This document shows positions 1-11,900 of a stretch of 64,000 bases of DNA, piece by piece. The notes beneath the pieces were generated by a model that ran no database searches, had not been told where the DNA came from, and worked only from the letters and a program-made list of their open reading frames with translations. Where the stretch lies: contig WPIO01000021.1 of NCBI GenBank assembly GCA_009760855.2, forward strand, positions 1,518,501-1,582,500. Direction: 5' to 3'. Position numbers and translations under genes: made by a program. Position 1 is the stretch's first letter; every line of letters starts with the position of its first letter. Source of the stretch: Cristatella mucedo (lineage: Eukaryota; Bryozoa; Phylactolaemata; Cristatellidae).

Positions 1-1044
1 TACCGTTTTTCACTTAAGTTTCACGGTTTTGGGGGATATGATTCTCACGTAATAACTAAGGGCTTGTCGCATTTTGGAGTTGTTCTTGAACAAATAGCTA
101 ATAAATTGGAGAAGTACATGATGATGAGAGTTGGAAACTTGGAATTTAAGAATGCTTTATCAGTTCATTAATACTAATTTGAGTGAGATAGTTACTTCAA
201 TCTCTAAATATGATCCTTTTCATGAGGGATTAAAGATTACTAAAATATCTTTAAAGAATGCTATCTAGCCAGCTATAATTCTGATATGTTTCAATGTTTT
301 TCTAGGAAATTTTCTTATCTTTATGAGTGAATGGATTCTTGGGATAAGTTTAATAAAAATGCGCTACCACCTATAAAGAAATGTTCATTATCTTTGACAT
401 TTTGAAAAATCATATCTACGAAGATAATATACGTGATGATAACGCTTGAAGCTAATTGTTGAATATGAAGATTATTATTTACTTCTAGATGATACATTCT
501 TTGTCGATGCATTGACAATTTTAGAGCTGATTTGACTAATGTGTTTTTTAAGTGAGATCTGTCTAACCACTTCTCATTGCCTCACTATTCTTGATCAGTA
601 TTTTTAATACCTACAAAAAGCAAATTATCATTGATTTAGGATCGTGAGACATAACACGTCACCGATTAAAAAATTGTATTAGAGATGGTATTATCAGACT
701 ACTATAAGATATGCTAAAGCTAATAATCTAATAGTTCCTGGCCTTGACTCGTCCAAGCCAAAGATCTGGATATTATATAAAGCAGCGTTTAGTTTGGACC
801 CTACAGTAATTCATTGCATTCGTTAGCTAATGGTTATATTAAATCGACAAGTTCTAGCGATTGGGATGAGGATAGAAAAATTCTATAGATGAATCTAGTA
901 AATTTAGTGCGTATTTCATTGTTGATTTGGAGCATCTGAAGGATCTTCATGATGATCATAATGACCATCTACTATGTACTACAAATAGGAAAGTTAAGGT
1001 TTCGGAACTTTCTAGATATCGCCAAATACTCAAAACTGGTTAAA
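1..1044 (+). pseudogene. Polinton protein-primed DNA polymerase B, middle part, decayed
   Basis: This is a remnant of the family-B, protein-primed polymerase (pPolB) that replicates Polinton/Maverick elements. The 3'-5' exonuclease region is readable at 19-48, giving HGFGGYDSH, followed by a segment like the conserved family block about keeping a named residue run in order (EKYM near 110-120). Near 310-345 the frame gives YEWMDSWDKFN, the family's YxYMDSxDKFxE-type block. Near 715-760 a frame gives RYAKANN and then DSSKP, which sits just before the polymerase SLYP-like region. Near 890-960 a frame gives FIVDLEHLKDLHDDHNDH. These blocks occur in the order and approximate spacing of pPolB but in different frames with stops between them, so the gene is dead. 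The N-terminus lies left of the window. A LINE-A insertion at 1,045 splits it from its C-terminal part. Confidence 0.85.
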
Positions 1045-1828
1045 ATAATAGTAATAATAACAATATTGCACTTGATAAAGCGCACTCAGAGAACTCAATC
1101 TCTCTCTAGGCGCTTTACGTTTTCTGCAAAGGGAAACGCGATTGAATGGTGAGTAATATCATGCTTGATAAAAAACATGAATAACATGGTTAGGGGTGAC
1201 CACACATGCACAGGGTCAGCATGCAAGTATGGTTGGTGGCAGCATGCTCAGTCTCAGCACTCATAAGTACATGAAGGACGAATTACAGGGACCCACTAAA
1301 TGCTGTCCTCAATAGGTGTGTTTTCAAGTTCTTTTTAAATGTGGTCAAGTCCGGGGATGTTGAAACCCCAAGTCGGGAGTGAGTTCCAGGTTTTTGGAGC
1401 GTACGAACCAAAAGCACGGTCTCCACAGGATTAGAGGTTTGTACGAGGTATAAGCAAATAGTTTCCAAAAACCGGATGTTACAATGCTTGGCCAGGTGGG
1501 GGAGTAGATCTGAGAGATAGGCTGGAGCCAAAGAGCGACAAAACCTTGAAGTCGATCCGTTGCTTGACTGGGAGCCAGTGCAAGTCGACGAGAAGTGGTG
1601 TGACGTGGAAACTGCGATGCTAACGACAGACAAGCCTAGCGGCAGAGTTTTGCACCAGCTGTAAGCGCCTGATTGCACATGCGGTAGGCCAGCAAGCAGT
1701 GAGTTACAGAAGTCAAGACGGGATATCAAAAATGCATTGACCAACCTAGACTTGGTATCCTTATCTAAACAAACTCGAATTTTAGAAATATTATGTATCT
1801 GAAAGTAGGCAGACCTCTATGAAAGTTC
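1045..1828 (-). mobile_element. LINE-A (CR1/L2-type), 5'-truncated copy
   Basis: The 3' end lies at the left: an ATT-type tail (about 1,045-1,065), then the LINE-A 3' hairpin (AAAGCGC ... GGCGCTTT, about 1,076-1,122), then 3' UTR and the C-terminal part of ORF2 on the minus strand (SRLDFCNSLLAGLP, 1,700-1,735). Similarity to the better copy at 32,336-33,690 stops near 1,828. The reading frame is broken. It interrupts the Polinton polymerase gene, so it is younger than the Polinton. Confidence 0.8.
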
Positions 1829-2695
1829 CAAAGTGTGTGTGTAACTTTAATCCAAAAATAGATTAGGTGATTTATTATCTTAATTTACGGTTTTCCGTGA
1901 AAAATATATCAACTTTTTGTCTTAAGCTGTTTACGTATTCAGTCGAAGTAGATGGATGAAACTATATATATCGATACATGCACCGAGAGAAATATTTGTG
2001 CTGGCAGTGATAAGGTTGGACGGAATACCTCCAAGAATGCAATAAATCAGATATCTGGTAAAACGTAAAGATGTTGAAAAAAGAACTAAGACTCGAATGG
2101 TTAACGTTGGTTATGAAAAGGATGAAAGATTTTATAATCAGTTAATGAGAGATCCTGCTCTTGCTGATTAAAGATAGATTAGTGATACATTGAGGATAAT
2201 CGAGATTTAAAAAAATGAGACGTTGCTAAGCAAGCCGACATATGTTGGTACTCCAATATTGAACTTGTCAATGTTACATATGCATATGTTCTATTGTGAA
2301 TTCCTAAAGCGAAAGTACGGTGGTACGATTAGTCTACTTTATACTAATACTGATTAATTATTCATGACGATTGAGACTGACGATTAATTTAAGTTTACTA
2401 TCAATTTTCAAGGATATACTAATGCCTAAGGAACGATATGATTATGATGAATTAGGTAAGTCTGTGGATTTAATGGAGGGCAATCCATTATCTGAAGCAT
2501 GTGCTCTGAGGCCGAATCTTTATTTTTTAATTACGTGTGTAATATTGAGTAAACTTCATCAAAGGTGAAAGGTATTGTTCCAGCTGCAGTGATCCGTTGT
2601 AGTAGGTTTTAGCGTGATGATTACGTCAGTTGCTTGAATGATTCTAGGAAGTTGTTTGAGTCTATAGCTGAGACTAATGTAATGCAATGTAACTC
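1829..2695 (+). pseudogene. Polinton DNA polymerase B, C-terminal part, decayed
   Basis: This continues the pPolB remnant after the LINE-A insertion. Around 2,230-2,300 one frame gives SKPTYVGTPILNLS, the family's block before the palm catalytic motif. At 2,341-2,358 the palm motif C (family form YTDTDS) reads Y-T-N-T-D-stop: the first catalytic Asp is Asn and the Ser codon is a stop. A later frame (about 2,555-2,690) gives KVKGIVPAA and DDYVSCLNDSRKLFESI, matching the C-terminal thumb region in position and character. Several stops and frame changes separate the blocks. This is inactivated polymerase sequence, interrupted again at 2,696 by LINE-B. Confidence 0.82.
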
Positions 2696-4030
2696 CGTCG
2701 TAACTCCAAAAAGTCATAAAGACCATGTGGGTGTTACGCAGGAGAGTTTTGAATAGCCCGCTCACAGCCTGAGCGGCTTTCGGTACGCATTCGGTAGCCA
2801 ACAGACTTCGCCTTACGAAACAAAGAGAAAGTGGGAAGCATAGCAGAGTCAGGAGAGCAGTTGAGGTAGTGAGTAGCATAAAAGTAGCAGCTCAGGACCG
2901 CTAAAAAGTATGAGCCATAATCGGCAGTAAGAGAGTAGTTGTCGTTGCGTAAGAATGGTGGAAGCGAGTTCCACAGTCTGGGACCTGCAGAGCTAAAGCT
3001 TCTGTCGCCAATGGTCTTTAAGCGGAGGAATGGGACAGCTAATTATTTTTCCACACAGGACCTGAGGGCGCGAACAGGCTGAAACTGATGCAGAAGTTCA
3101 GCTAGGTACGAAGGAGCCAAGCCGTGGCGGGCCTTGTGGGTCAACCTAAGAACCTTCCTCTGAATCCGTTGGTCAACCGGCATCCATCTTAGCTCTTTCA
3201 ACAAAGGAGACACGTGCTCAAACTTCTGGGACTTGAAGACTAGCCTTGCAGCCATGTTCATAGTCAGCTGCAGTGGTGTAATTGCTTTTTTTGGTAGCCC
3301 AGTCAATAGGGAATTGCCATAATCAAGCCGAGACAGAACTAAAGAGCTAGTGAAATTTTTTACAAGCCACTGTGGAAGACAGCTTCTAATCTTGGATAGG
3401 GATCGGACGTGATGGCTAGCTGCAGAAGCAGTCTTCTGAATGAAGCTTTTAAAATTGAGGCAGTTGTCAAAAACGACACCTAAATTTCGAGCACGTGGTG
3501 ATGCTCGCACAACAGCATCACCTATTAGAAGAGCAAAGCCTTTTAATCCAGCCACACGCTTATGGTGTCCTGTGAGCAGTAGTTCGGTTTTGTCGTCATT
3601 TAATTTCAGGAAGTTTTCCGACATCCAGGATCAAATATCGACGAGGCAAGCATTCAATTTTTCAGTTGCTGCAGCATAATCAGACGGTTTGAAGGACAAA
3701 TACAGCTGAGTATCGTCAGCATAAAAGTGATTTCCTATTCAATGGGCCTGTATCCCTTTTCCCAGATGTTGCATATAAATGGAGAACGGCAAGAGACCGA
3801 GTACAGACCCTTGAGGGACTCCACAGGTGACCTTTCTCGTGTGTGAGACCTGACCCCCACACGGCACGGATTGAACACGATCAGACAAGTACGATTTAAA
3901 CCACGCCAGTGCTTCGTCTGCCAGACCGATCGTTGTTTTCAATCGTTCGAGTAGAACATGGTGACCAATGGCGTCGAAGGCAGCAGGCAGATCTAGCAGA
4001 GCTAGGGCAGTGACATTCTCCTTAATAATG
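2696..4030 (-). mobile_element. LINE-B (CR1/L2-type), 5'-truncated copy
   Basis: The 3' end is at about 2,696 and shares its terminal sequence with copies at 36,100-36,240 and 60,041-60,465. The minus strand encodes the reverse-transcriptase palm and thumb: CGVPQGSVLG near 3,800-3,830, a YADDTQLY-equivalent near 3,700-3,725, SENFLKLNDDKTELLLTGH near 3,570-3,624, and a C-terminal domain with [13 protein letters not shown] near 3,290-3,330. A 193-codon open stretch (3,043-3,624) and a 67-codon stretch (3,739-3,942) survive, with a frameshift between them. No endonuclease domain is left. Confidence 0.82.
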
Positions 4031-4035
4031 CTAAA

Positions 4036-5520
4036 ATGCTATTGCTGAGCATAGTTTCTTCGGCTTCAACCTCCATTCCAGACAAATCTCCAACTGCACG
4101 CTTAGTGAAACTACTCTTTATAGAATAAAAAACAACACTGGTCGTGGTGTACTAGCATTTTTTGATATCTTAATACCATTGCTACTCTAGACTTAAATTC
4201 ACGAAGGCAAAAGTTTGGAAATTTAGTGGATGCAAATTGTCGACCTAAGATTTATATAAATGACACCTTAATGCTTTAATTGCTGTGCTTGATGGAAGAT
4301 TTGGAATTTTCTTAATCAGCAATGGACTACAATTCTGAATAGCAGTGGTTTTACTATCGTACAAGTGCCTACAAATAAGACTATATCTCTTCTAGATTCT
4401 ACTACTGTAACCATGGCACCTATTATTTCAGACATTGCTAGTCAAATATGATCAATCACTCAAGTTTAGGGTTTTAATTATTTTACCTTAGTATAAGATA
4501 GAGAATTGCTACACGGGCTGTTACTAACGCTTCTGATGCTACTACAGCTCAGAAGCTGAAAAAATACATTAGTTATCTCGTCAAATCAAAACTTGTTTTG
4601 TCCGATTCACTAAATATTGCTTCTGAAATTTATGGTAATCTAAGTAAATAGTTATACATTACTCAGTGTGACACTGAGATCCAGATTCAGGCTGAAAACG
4701 CTACAGTTACATCTGTACTGAAAACTAGCGATAGGGCTAAGATTGATTCTAGATTAGATGAGCCTAGTGAGATTGGCGGTTATACCATTTGGGCTGGAGA
4801 TCAGGTTCTCGAAATGTTTCCTATTGTTAGCGGAGTTAAACCAGATATTTAACCCATTGTTAAGGATGATTTTTACACAGTTTTTCACAGATCACAGTTC
4901 ACAGGTTTGAGCACGCATCAGACAACAATATCAGCAAGATAATAACTAGGATAAATACCCATCGTGTTCGTATAAACTACACCAGCAGCAACCACTACTA
5001 CTGTGGATACACAAACAGTTCCTCCAACACCAGTGCCTAATATTACATCAGCTTCATATCCAAAAGTAACGATTACTCTTCCGACTAAAAAAATTAATAT
5101 AATATAGAGAATGGGTAACTTGCCTCCTCTTCCTATTCTCATAAGACCATCGGATGTGAATGCAAAAGCTCTAATGCTGCAGCCATCCAACATTCTTATA
5201 TATTTCAATGGAATTGCTAAGGCTAAGTAACTTGGGTATTCTTTGCTAGAATCGTATACGCTAATGCTAGAATATTAAGCTTTGTGAAAATTCCATCGGA
5301 TCCTTACACGGCAAATATTTACTCAATGATTAGAGATGGCAGCATCGTTGCGGATGTCCTTAATCTTACAAGTTGAAAAGGTTAAGGTTAAGGTGAAGCA
5401 AAGTGAAGATTACTCATAGAAAACAGATCGACTAATGCTATTGGCAAGAAAAATGTACGGATGAGTTAATTCTCTGACCTTAATTAATCTTATGGAATTG
5501 ATTACCGAAGATTAGACTTG
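4036..5520 (+). pseudogene. Polinton accessory/structural gene remnants, unidentified
   Basis: This is AT-rich sequence between the polymerase remnant and the minus-strand block. One plus-strand frame is nearly open from about 4,497 to 4,910, beginning near NASDATTAQKL and ending near QFTGLSTHQ, with only isolated stop codons. Another is mostly open about 5,000-5,270, starting in a Thr/Pro-rich TPAATTTTVDTQTVPPTP segment. Base composition matches the flanking Polinton genes, so these are probably decayed structural or accessory genes of the same element. I do not recognise the proteins. The DAxTxxKL pattern near 4,530 could be another fibre-type repeat, but that is weak. Confidence 0.45.
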
Positions 5521-5529
5521 TTGGATTTA

Positions 5530-6955
5530 AATTGAACTTTCCAAAGTTGTCTAGCTTTCTTAATCGCTTTTCTTTCATTTAAAGTATTCTCTTTTTACAG
5601 CGATAACGCTGCTTCCCATCTTTACTTTCATCATTATTTCGTAATTAACTTTACTCCTTTCTCTTTTTTAGAATTTTTCACACGCATTTCAATGTCTTCC
5701 GTCATATTTGAAATATATTTACATTCAGTTAGATGATAGTGAATCATTCTTAGCAATTCCTTGAGTTCTACGTTATCGTTTGGGAAAACGTGACAAATCG
5801 TATCAGTCAGAGAACGGTTACTTAAGTAATCTGGGAAAAATTAATAATTTACTTATCGTTTTTTTGTCCTCTCCAAAAAATATCTATTGGATTTATTAAT
5901 ATAGGAAAACCACTGGCTCTATCTGTCATGACATTTTTGCTCTTGCAAACGCTTAAAGGCACCTTTCACCACTCCCAGTCTATATAGATAGGTGCGTCTA
6001 CAGTTATAAAACCGGTGTTTGGACAAGTGTTCTTATGCAATTTTAGAGCATCTAAATAATCATACCCAACAATCATCCAGTTAGATGGAAATTATAATGA
6101 AAACTTCATGCTTCGTGCATCATGCTCAAATTTTAAGGAATATCTTTGGATTAGGTCCAACATAGTCATCTAACAGATCATCTGAAGTGCATACTCCCTC
6201 TTTGACGACCATATATAGACCATTGCCTAAGGCAACGTCATGAAAAATTTGAAGCTCATCGTATGTGAAATAATTTCGTGAATTAATAATGGACCTCTTA
6301 CAACTTATGATAATCTTGATAAGGTGTTTTTCTTACCTATGCTATGTTTCCTTATATCTGGAGCTGTACGGTCTCTAACCATTCTTCTCGCTTGCATATT
6401 TCTAGGAGTGTCAACTATAAATTCTTGTATGCCATGGCTTATCTGTATTTTCAAAGTTACTTTATCTAGTAAATGTTGTCTTGAGTATCTTATGTTTGCA
6501 GCCTGTTTCAAAATGTCATAGATAGTAGGTGCTATACGTAAACTCTATATAGAGCAACATTCCCGCTCAGAGTAAATTTAGATATATTAGTTATATCTTT
6601 TCCTATACTGGCCAATTTCGTAGCTGCATAATATTTAGTAGCACCATCACTTCTCATTACTGGTTTGGACACTTTTATGTATCTCTTATTGAAAGCTGAT
6701 AGATTATTTCTTCCAATATTATCCGAATCTTTCTTAATGAAATTGGATTCCATACTATCTCGCATCATCTGAATTATTGGGTCGGCCTATATCGATTATG
6801 CTGATATTGCCTAGATCTAAAGTGCCTAGCATTACTAGATCATATCTTTTTAATGACATCTTATGATGTCGGTCATTTGTAAACATCATTTTTTCTATTT
6901 TCTCTAAAATAAAATAGCTTTCCTTCAAATAAGAAGTATATTTATTTTCTACCAA
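5530..6955 (-). pseudogene. Polinton minus-strand gene remnants, unidentified
   Basis: Three minus-strand open pieces follow one another in different frames: 6,755-6,955, 6,532-6,768 and 6,305-6,511. They read continuously in sense, which suggests a single gene broken by frameshifts. The last piece contains a basic segment RRMVRDRTAPDIRKHSIGK. Beyond it, short open stretches continue to about 5,540. They lie directly downstream of the fibre-like sequence at 6,960-7,640 and could be the rest of that protein. I cannot name the product. Decay and AT content match the surrounding Polinton. Confidence 0.4.
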
Positions 6956-6959
6956 CTTG

Positions 6960-7640
6960 TTATCATAGTCTTGATCATATTTTCAAATATTTCACGCGTT
7001 TAAAGATCGGATCAGGTTTATTATATATGGGTATAACATTAACTGGCTTCTAAATTGCTGTCCTTGTAGCGTAAAATATGCAGCTACAACAGATCCTCGA
7101 TTAAGAATGATTGTATCCGGCATTAGTCTTACCCATCCTGTTGTTCCAGTATTCACGTTTATTAAGCATATATCATAAAATTCTTTAAAACGTGTTATTT
7201 TAGCATTTCCATCTCATAGTTTCTGGATGTAACTTAATCTAACTTCATCATTAGGATTTTTAGGATCTTTTGTAAGCTCTATCATATTGTTACTGATATT
7301 TAGAGTATCAGTCATCGAGTCACCTAGCTTTTTGACAAAGTAAGTTTCAATAAATCCAAAGTTTGGCACATCTGAAGCATTCTTAGGATTACCGTTTACA
7401 GCTAGCGCACCCTCTATGTAGAAGTTAAATTTAATTCCACTATTCTTATTAATGGGAACTTTTGTATCCAGATAATTCTCTGTCGCAGCATCACCGTAAT
7501 CTACTGGATTCGCGAAATTAATATCAAAAGATGATTATTCATATAAACCTCCATCAGCAATAATACCTCCGCTAACTTAGTTGCATAATTTGCAGTTACA
7601 TGTCTTTGGTTTACGGCATCACCAATATCTACAGCAACAC
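6960..7640 (-). pseudogene. Polinton phage-fibre-like structural gene, decayed
   Basis: On the minus strand a long, nearly open frame runs from about 7,560 to 7,000. It contains the alternating pattern seen in phage tail fibres: a DAATENYLD block near 7,490-7,515, then GDSMTDTLNISNNMIELTKD around 7,270-7,330, then a DPKNPNDEVRLSYIQKL-type block. The general form is 'G-x-x-M-x-x-x-L-[ND]-[MI]-x-N-N-x-I-x-x-L-x-D-P-x-x-x-x-D-A-x-x-x-x-Y', known from trimeric fibre stems. In a Polinton this would fit a virion appendage, but that is inference. A few stops and frame changes make it a pseudogene. A second gene with the same pattern lies at 15,226-15,810 on the plus strand. Confidence 0.55.
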
Positions 7641-7759
7641 AATATCTACAGCAACACAATAGATGGGGAGGGAAAAGAAAAGAAAGTAAGATTTTCTAAA
7701 ACCAAATAATTTTAATCATTTCTCTACCCTTTTTTCGTCACAAGGGTACACTTGCACTT

Positions 7760-8165
7760 GATCCAACTTTATTTTAAATTTTTTTTTTCTTTTCACTAAG
7801 TATTCTTAGAAGCGTAAGATCCATTAATCAAGCCCGTAATCGTAGTCATTTTCACTTTTCTCAACGACTAGTTGCGCTTTTTTAATTTCAATTTTTCCAT
7901 TGTCTGAAGCTTTTTGTCTCGTTAACGCCCACAAACTTATTTAGTATAGTATATGCTTGAGTCCTATTTTCTTAGAAGCTTCATCCGCTACCAATACGCC
8001 TTTTTTCTAGCGATACCTTTATAATCCAGGAAAGTGAGTGCTCTGAGATACTGGTTGCCATTTTGAGTTTCTCTGAGCTGCAACCTAACCTTGAGAAATT
8101 CTTTAGTAATAATAATTCTTCCATTAGGAATTTTGATTGAGTTGACTTCACATGCATTGCTCAAT
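7760..8165 (-). pseudogene. Polinton small gene remnant next to the protease
   Basis: Minus-strand sequence downstream of the protease remnant. A frame gives IPNGRIIITKEFLKVRLQL and then RALTFLDYKGIARKKAYW (about 8,000-8,135), and closer to 7,790 there is MTTITGLINGSYASKNT. The stretch is coding-like with a few stops. I do not recognise the product. Its position beside the protease suggests a small virion or regulatory protein of the same element. Confidence 0.35.
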
Positions 8166-8665
8166 CATTCCTTTGAAGGCATTTTTGCATACCATGAAAT
8201 TCAATTTCTTTAAATGAAATTATTCATTAAAAACGTTTCCTATAACCAATCCAACGTCGTCATTAAAAGTTTGCATGGATATCAGAAACTCTATACTCTC
8301 CACAACGCCTGGCGCAATTGCTTTTATCATATTCTTGTATCTTCCACGTGGAAAGTTTTGGCAGTCCTCCAAAATATATTTCTACTTCTGGTAAAAGAGG
8401 AGCTCCAAACGAATCAAAAATCAAATTTATCTTTCTGCTTAATTTTTAGTGTGATCCAATTATATTTATTATTACACTATTATTACATATCCGAATTTTT
8501 GTGGTTTCCATTTCATTTTCGTCCATTTGTCTCTAGTAAATACACCTATAATTTTTTTAATTCTCAATTCAATAACGTGACGCATTATATCTGCAGCTTT
8601 GAAGTTCTAGAGCTTATACTTTTCAAACAGCTTCTTAATCTCATCATGTATACTACTTTCTAAAC
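8166..8665 (-). pseudogene. Polinton adenain-like cysteine protease, decayed
   Basis: This is a remnant of the adenovirus-type cysteine protease (PRO) that Polintons carry for virion maturation. On the minus strand a frame reads VIELRIKKIIGVFTRD (about 8,540-8,600), like the family's N-terminal 'GVFSxD' region. At about 8,448-8,459 a frame gives I-G-S-H, matching the catalytic His block (G-T-H-W). At 8,404-8,415 it gives F-D-S-F-G, the family's conserved Asp-containing block. Near 8,294-8,320 it gives NCARRCGEY, matching the catalytic Cys block (CGxYC). Order and spacing fit the family. The blocks fall in different frames with stops, so the enzyme is dead. The 149-codon plus-strand open frame over this region is a shadow. 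Confidence 0.75.
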
Positions 8666-8689
8666 CAAATCTCCCTCTTTTGCCATATT

Positions 8690-9030
8690 GTATACACGAA
8701 CCTGCTCTCTTCCCATGGTCCATACCTGAACTTTTTACATGTCATAGCTTTAATACCTTGTATAGCTTTTTACATCTTTTTACTATTATTCATGAATCTT
8801 GTAATGTCCCCTAAAGTTTGCAAAGATGGAGTAAATTTTTTACCAGGAGTTTTGACATCTTTCGTGATTTTCGTAAAGTTTTCAATATTTAAATTACTTA
8901 TAAAGCCTGCTCCGCTACTTCTGAGACTCGTAAATTGAGTTTTCTTTTATCTACACGTAACGCGCTTACCTGTGAACATACCACGAGGTCTTCTTGGAAC
9001 ATTAATCTCTTCGTAACTTTCACCAACCAT
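8690..9030 (-). pseudogene. Polinton short structural protein remnant
   Basis: A minus-strand reading frame starts at an ATG near 9,030 with MVGESYEEINVPRRPRGMFT, continues through a Gly/Ser-rich GAGFISNLNIENF segment, and runs to about 8,700 with one or two stops. The small size, basic Pro/Arg-rich N-terminus and place directly upstream of the protease suggest a minor virion protein. No family can be named with confidence. Confidence 0.4.
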
Positions 9031-9149
9031 TATAATCTGCCTCTTATACTTGAGAAGTACATATTATCTCGTACAGTTAGTTAAACATATATAGAGCATG
9101 ATTGCATAAGGTAGATATGTCAACTGTGGGCAGGATTATGAAACTGAGC

Positions 9150-10760
9150 ACTGGGATCCTTTACCTAGCTGTTTATAAGGGATCGTTTCATATGTCGTCG
9201 TTCTGTACGTGGAAAGACGCAGCGGTTTTGCAAATCGATATTTCTTCCTAACGAATGTGGAAAGCTTCCTTTGAATTATGGTAAATGATACATCAGCGCT
9301 AGCAATCTAGATCAGGATTTCTACAAATGAATTAATCAAATGACAGATAAAAACAGATAAAGGCAGGTTTAAGTGGATTGGTGGAATCAAAAACTTTCCT
9401 ATGGTAGATAGCTCTTTAAAATTTGACAAAAGTACAGTAATCTTGGATGGCTTGATGGCTAAAGATCAAATGCCTGTATCGGCAAACTTTACGAGAAAAT
9501 GAGACAAGAAGGTAAACATGTTTACCTTCCTTGAGGATTTACGGGCATATTCAACAAAGAAATTTGAAACAATGCTCATCTAATTATTATGTCTAAGTTG
9601 AATGAAAAAAGATACAGAGTACATACGGGAAAGGTATGCGGGAAACGTGGAAAGTAGTAAGTTTAGAAATGGGGCTCAGAATAGCACGACTAGCAGACAC
9701 GATTACTGAGTTATCGATCTCACGAAAAAAGCTTCCGACGGAAGGTTTTTGAGTGTAGGTCCGTATACCGAATATCCATTGCTTCGGAATTCCTTTGAAT
9801 AGAAGATGCGTCACAGCAGAAAGTGGTTTGAAAAACAGGATGAATACTTAAACGATGCGGAGATAATGAATAACGCGAAACTTGTTTGAAGATGAACTAA
9901 AGGTCCGATCTTTGAGAGATTTAATCGACAGAAGAAGCGTCGCAGAATGTTCGCAGAAAGGAACGAGCGATTGAAATGGCTATGAATTATCGCACTTCTG
10001 ATATCAGCGGTCTATCCAATTTAGAGCCACGTGGATTGATTGGGTGCAGTCAAACCTTCTCTAGCCGCTAGTCTGCTTAAGATCCGCTTAAATTGCAATC
10101 TTCTGCTGCAGACGTTAGCAACGTTCAAGAAACGTTAACGAACATTTTTTAAAGTGACCAAGGTGAGGGAACGGAATATCGATGCAGCTGTGAACCTCAG
10201 TAACACTTTGATGACGAATGAACCTAATGAAGAGGCTAGAAATATGTTGACGGAATTTAGGGACAACATAACTCTTGAAGTCATGAAGTAAATCCTAGCA
10301 CAGAAGCTCCTAAAGTAAAATCTACAGCGACTATCAGAAATGTTAGGCTGGTGGATGACTTGCCTGCTAGAAAATTGAAAAGTTGATTAAAAACTCAGTA
10401 AAGAAATATGAAAGTAATGGTGATATCGCTCACCTAGAAACGCAAATTCACTTTTCGAGAAAATGCTAAAAAGGATAAAACTAGTGAAATTTTCAATATA
10501 ATCGGAGAAGTAGTTAGTTATCGATCCGGTAGCGATACGATCTATGAAGAGCATTCGACATTCACACCTCATAAAAAAGGTAAACTTACTGAGGGTTTAG
10601 ATGTGTAGATGTCGTGCCTATGATATTAAACAATCGTTAAGATGTAAAATATAAACTCCTTTTGTTGATAACGGAACTCGCGGCTGGAATTACACGAGTC
10701 ATCAATTCCATTCCATCTGCAGTCGATTACTAGAAAGTTTTATTGAAATTACAGTGAATA
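9150..10760 (+). pseudogene. Polinton plus-strand gene remnants, unidentified
   Basis: Coding-like plus-strand stretches include a frame at about 9,350-9,580 reading FPMVDSSLKFDKSTVILDG followed by FTFLEDLRAYSTKKFE, one at about 10,150-10,290 with NLSNTLMTNEPNEEARNML, and one near 10,670-10,720 with TRGWNYTSHQFHSICSRL. Stops and frameshifts are frequent. The strand switch between here and 8,690-9,030 makes the intervening ~120 bp a possible divergent promoter of the original element. Products are not recognised. Confidence 0.35.
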
Positions 10761-10769
10761 TAAATAAAA

Positions 10770-11900
10770 GAAAATGAAAGATATCACAAAGAGTATGAGT
10801 TCTACTGAAAAATTGTTGGTGATATACTCAAGACTATCACTACCAATCTAGAGGATTAGCGATACTGTTATCTAGTTAAGGATCAAGCATCACTTCTACT
10901 TTTAATTCACCTATAATGATAATTGGATCAGCAAAAATTGCTCTGAAAAATTCTCAGGATATAATTATCTTAATAAAACTATCAATGGCAACAATACTTT
11001 TATGTATACATTATCCTGAGGATCTCAGCGAGTTTTACTGTTGAGACGTGGTAACTATTCAACATTTACAGATGAAGAATAGTCAACAGGTGTTGTAAAT
11101 ACTATCAATAGTGGTATTACGCAGTGCGGAAGCACTGACAAGTTATAAATCGGCACTGATGCTGCAACGTTGAAAGGATGTATTGCTCCTCCACCAGGAA
11201 GTACTTATCTAGCTATTAAATAAAAGATTAATTTAATTTTAGGATTTACTGCTGACACTTATACAACGGGTGTAAAATTTTCTACTTTATATCCTGAAAT
11301 CACAAATTTTGTTAGATGTACCGCAAATACTAAACTTACTCCGAAAACATTTCTCTGTAGTTTCTACAAGCATGATTATAGTACATTGCAATAAGATGCA
11401 AAACCTTACAATTTATAGCAATGGAACTCAAACTCAAATATTGGGAAAATTTAGTTTTCATTTGGTGCAGGTGAATTTATGGTTTACGAACGTCGAGTTC
11501 CTCAAGATCACGTTTTATCTATAAACTCTTTAAATCATATTAGATTGTGGTATACAGATCAGAGTAGATTAATATTAGAATTTAACGAAGAAAATCTGAA
11601 TGGAGCGTAATTCTAAATCCAAAGATATGCTCTAAAGAAGGGTGATATAAGGAAATTGACCTTAGAAGAGATGAGTTAAAGAGTGCGAATACACCAGTCT
11701 CTAATATCACTCCAACGGATAACGCTATATACTACAAGCTACTGGATAAGGATGATCTATTCAGTTACCAGACCTTTACATCTGAATTTTACGAAAGTGG
11801 TTCATTAATTAATGGCACTAGTTTCGTGATATAAATAATTCCGTTGGTGATACTCTAGGTTTCGTTTCAAATGTGCAAGGATCCTACGATCCTGACATGG
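10770..11900 (+). pseudogene. Polinton structural-type gene remnant
   Basis: A plus-strand frame is readable with few stops from about 11,090 to 11,400 (INSGITQCGSTDKL, then FTADTYTTGVKFSTLYPEI). Frames continue to about 11,870 (GAGEFMVYERRVPQDHVLSI near 11,470-11,525). The Thr/Ser/Asn-rich beta-type composition fits a virion surface or fibre-tip protein, but this is inference from composition and context only. Confidence 0.35.

Noticed and set aside
8214-8663. 149-codon plus-strand open frame in the Polinton
   Set aside because: It lies antisense to the adenain-like protease remnant, whose catalytic blocks are readable on the minus strand; composition is AT-driven Phe/Leu/Ile.
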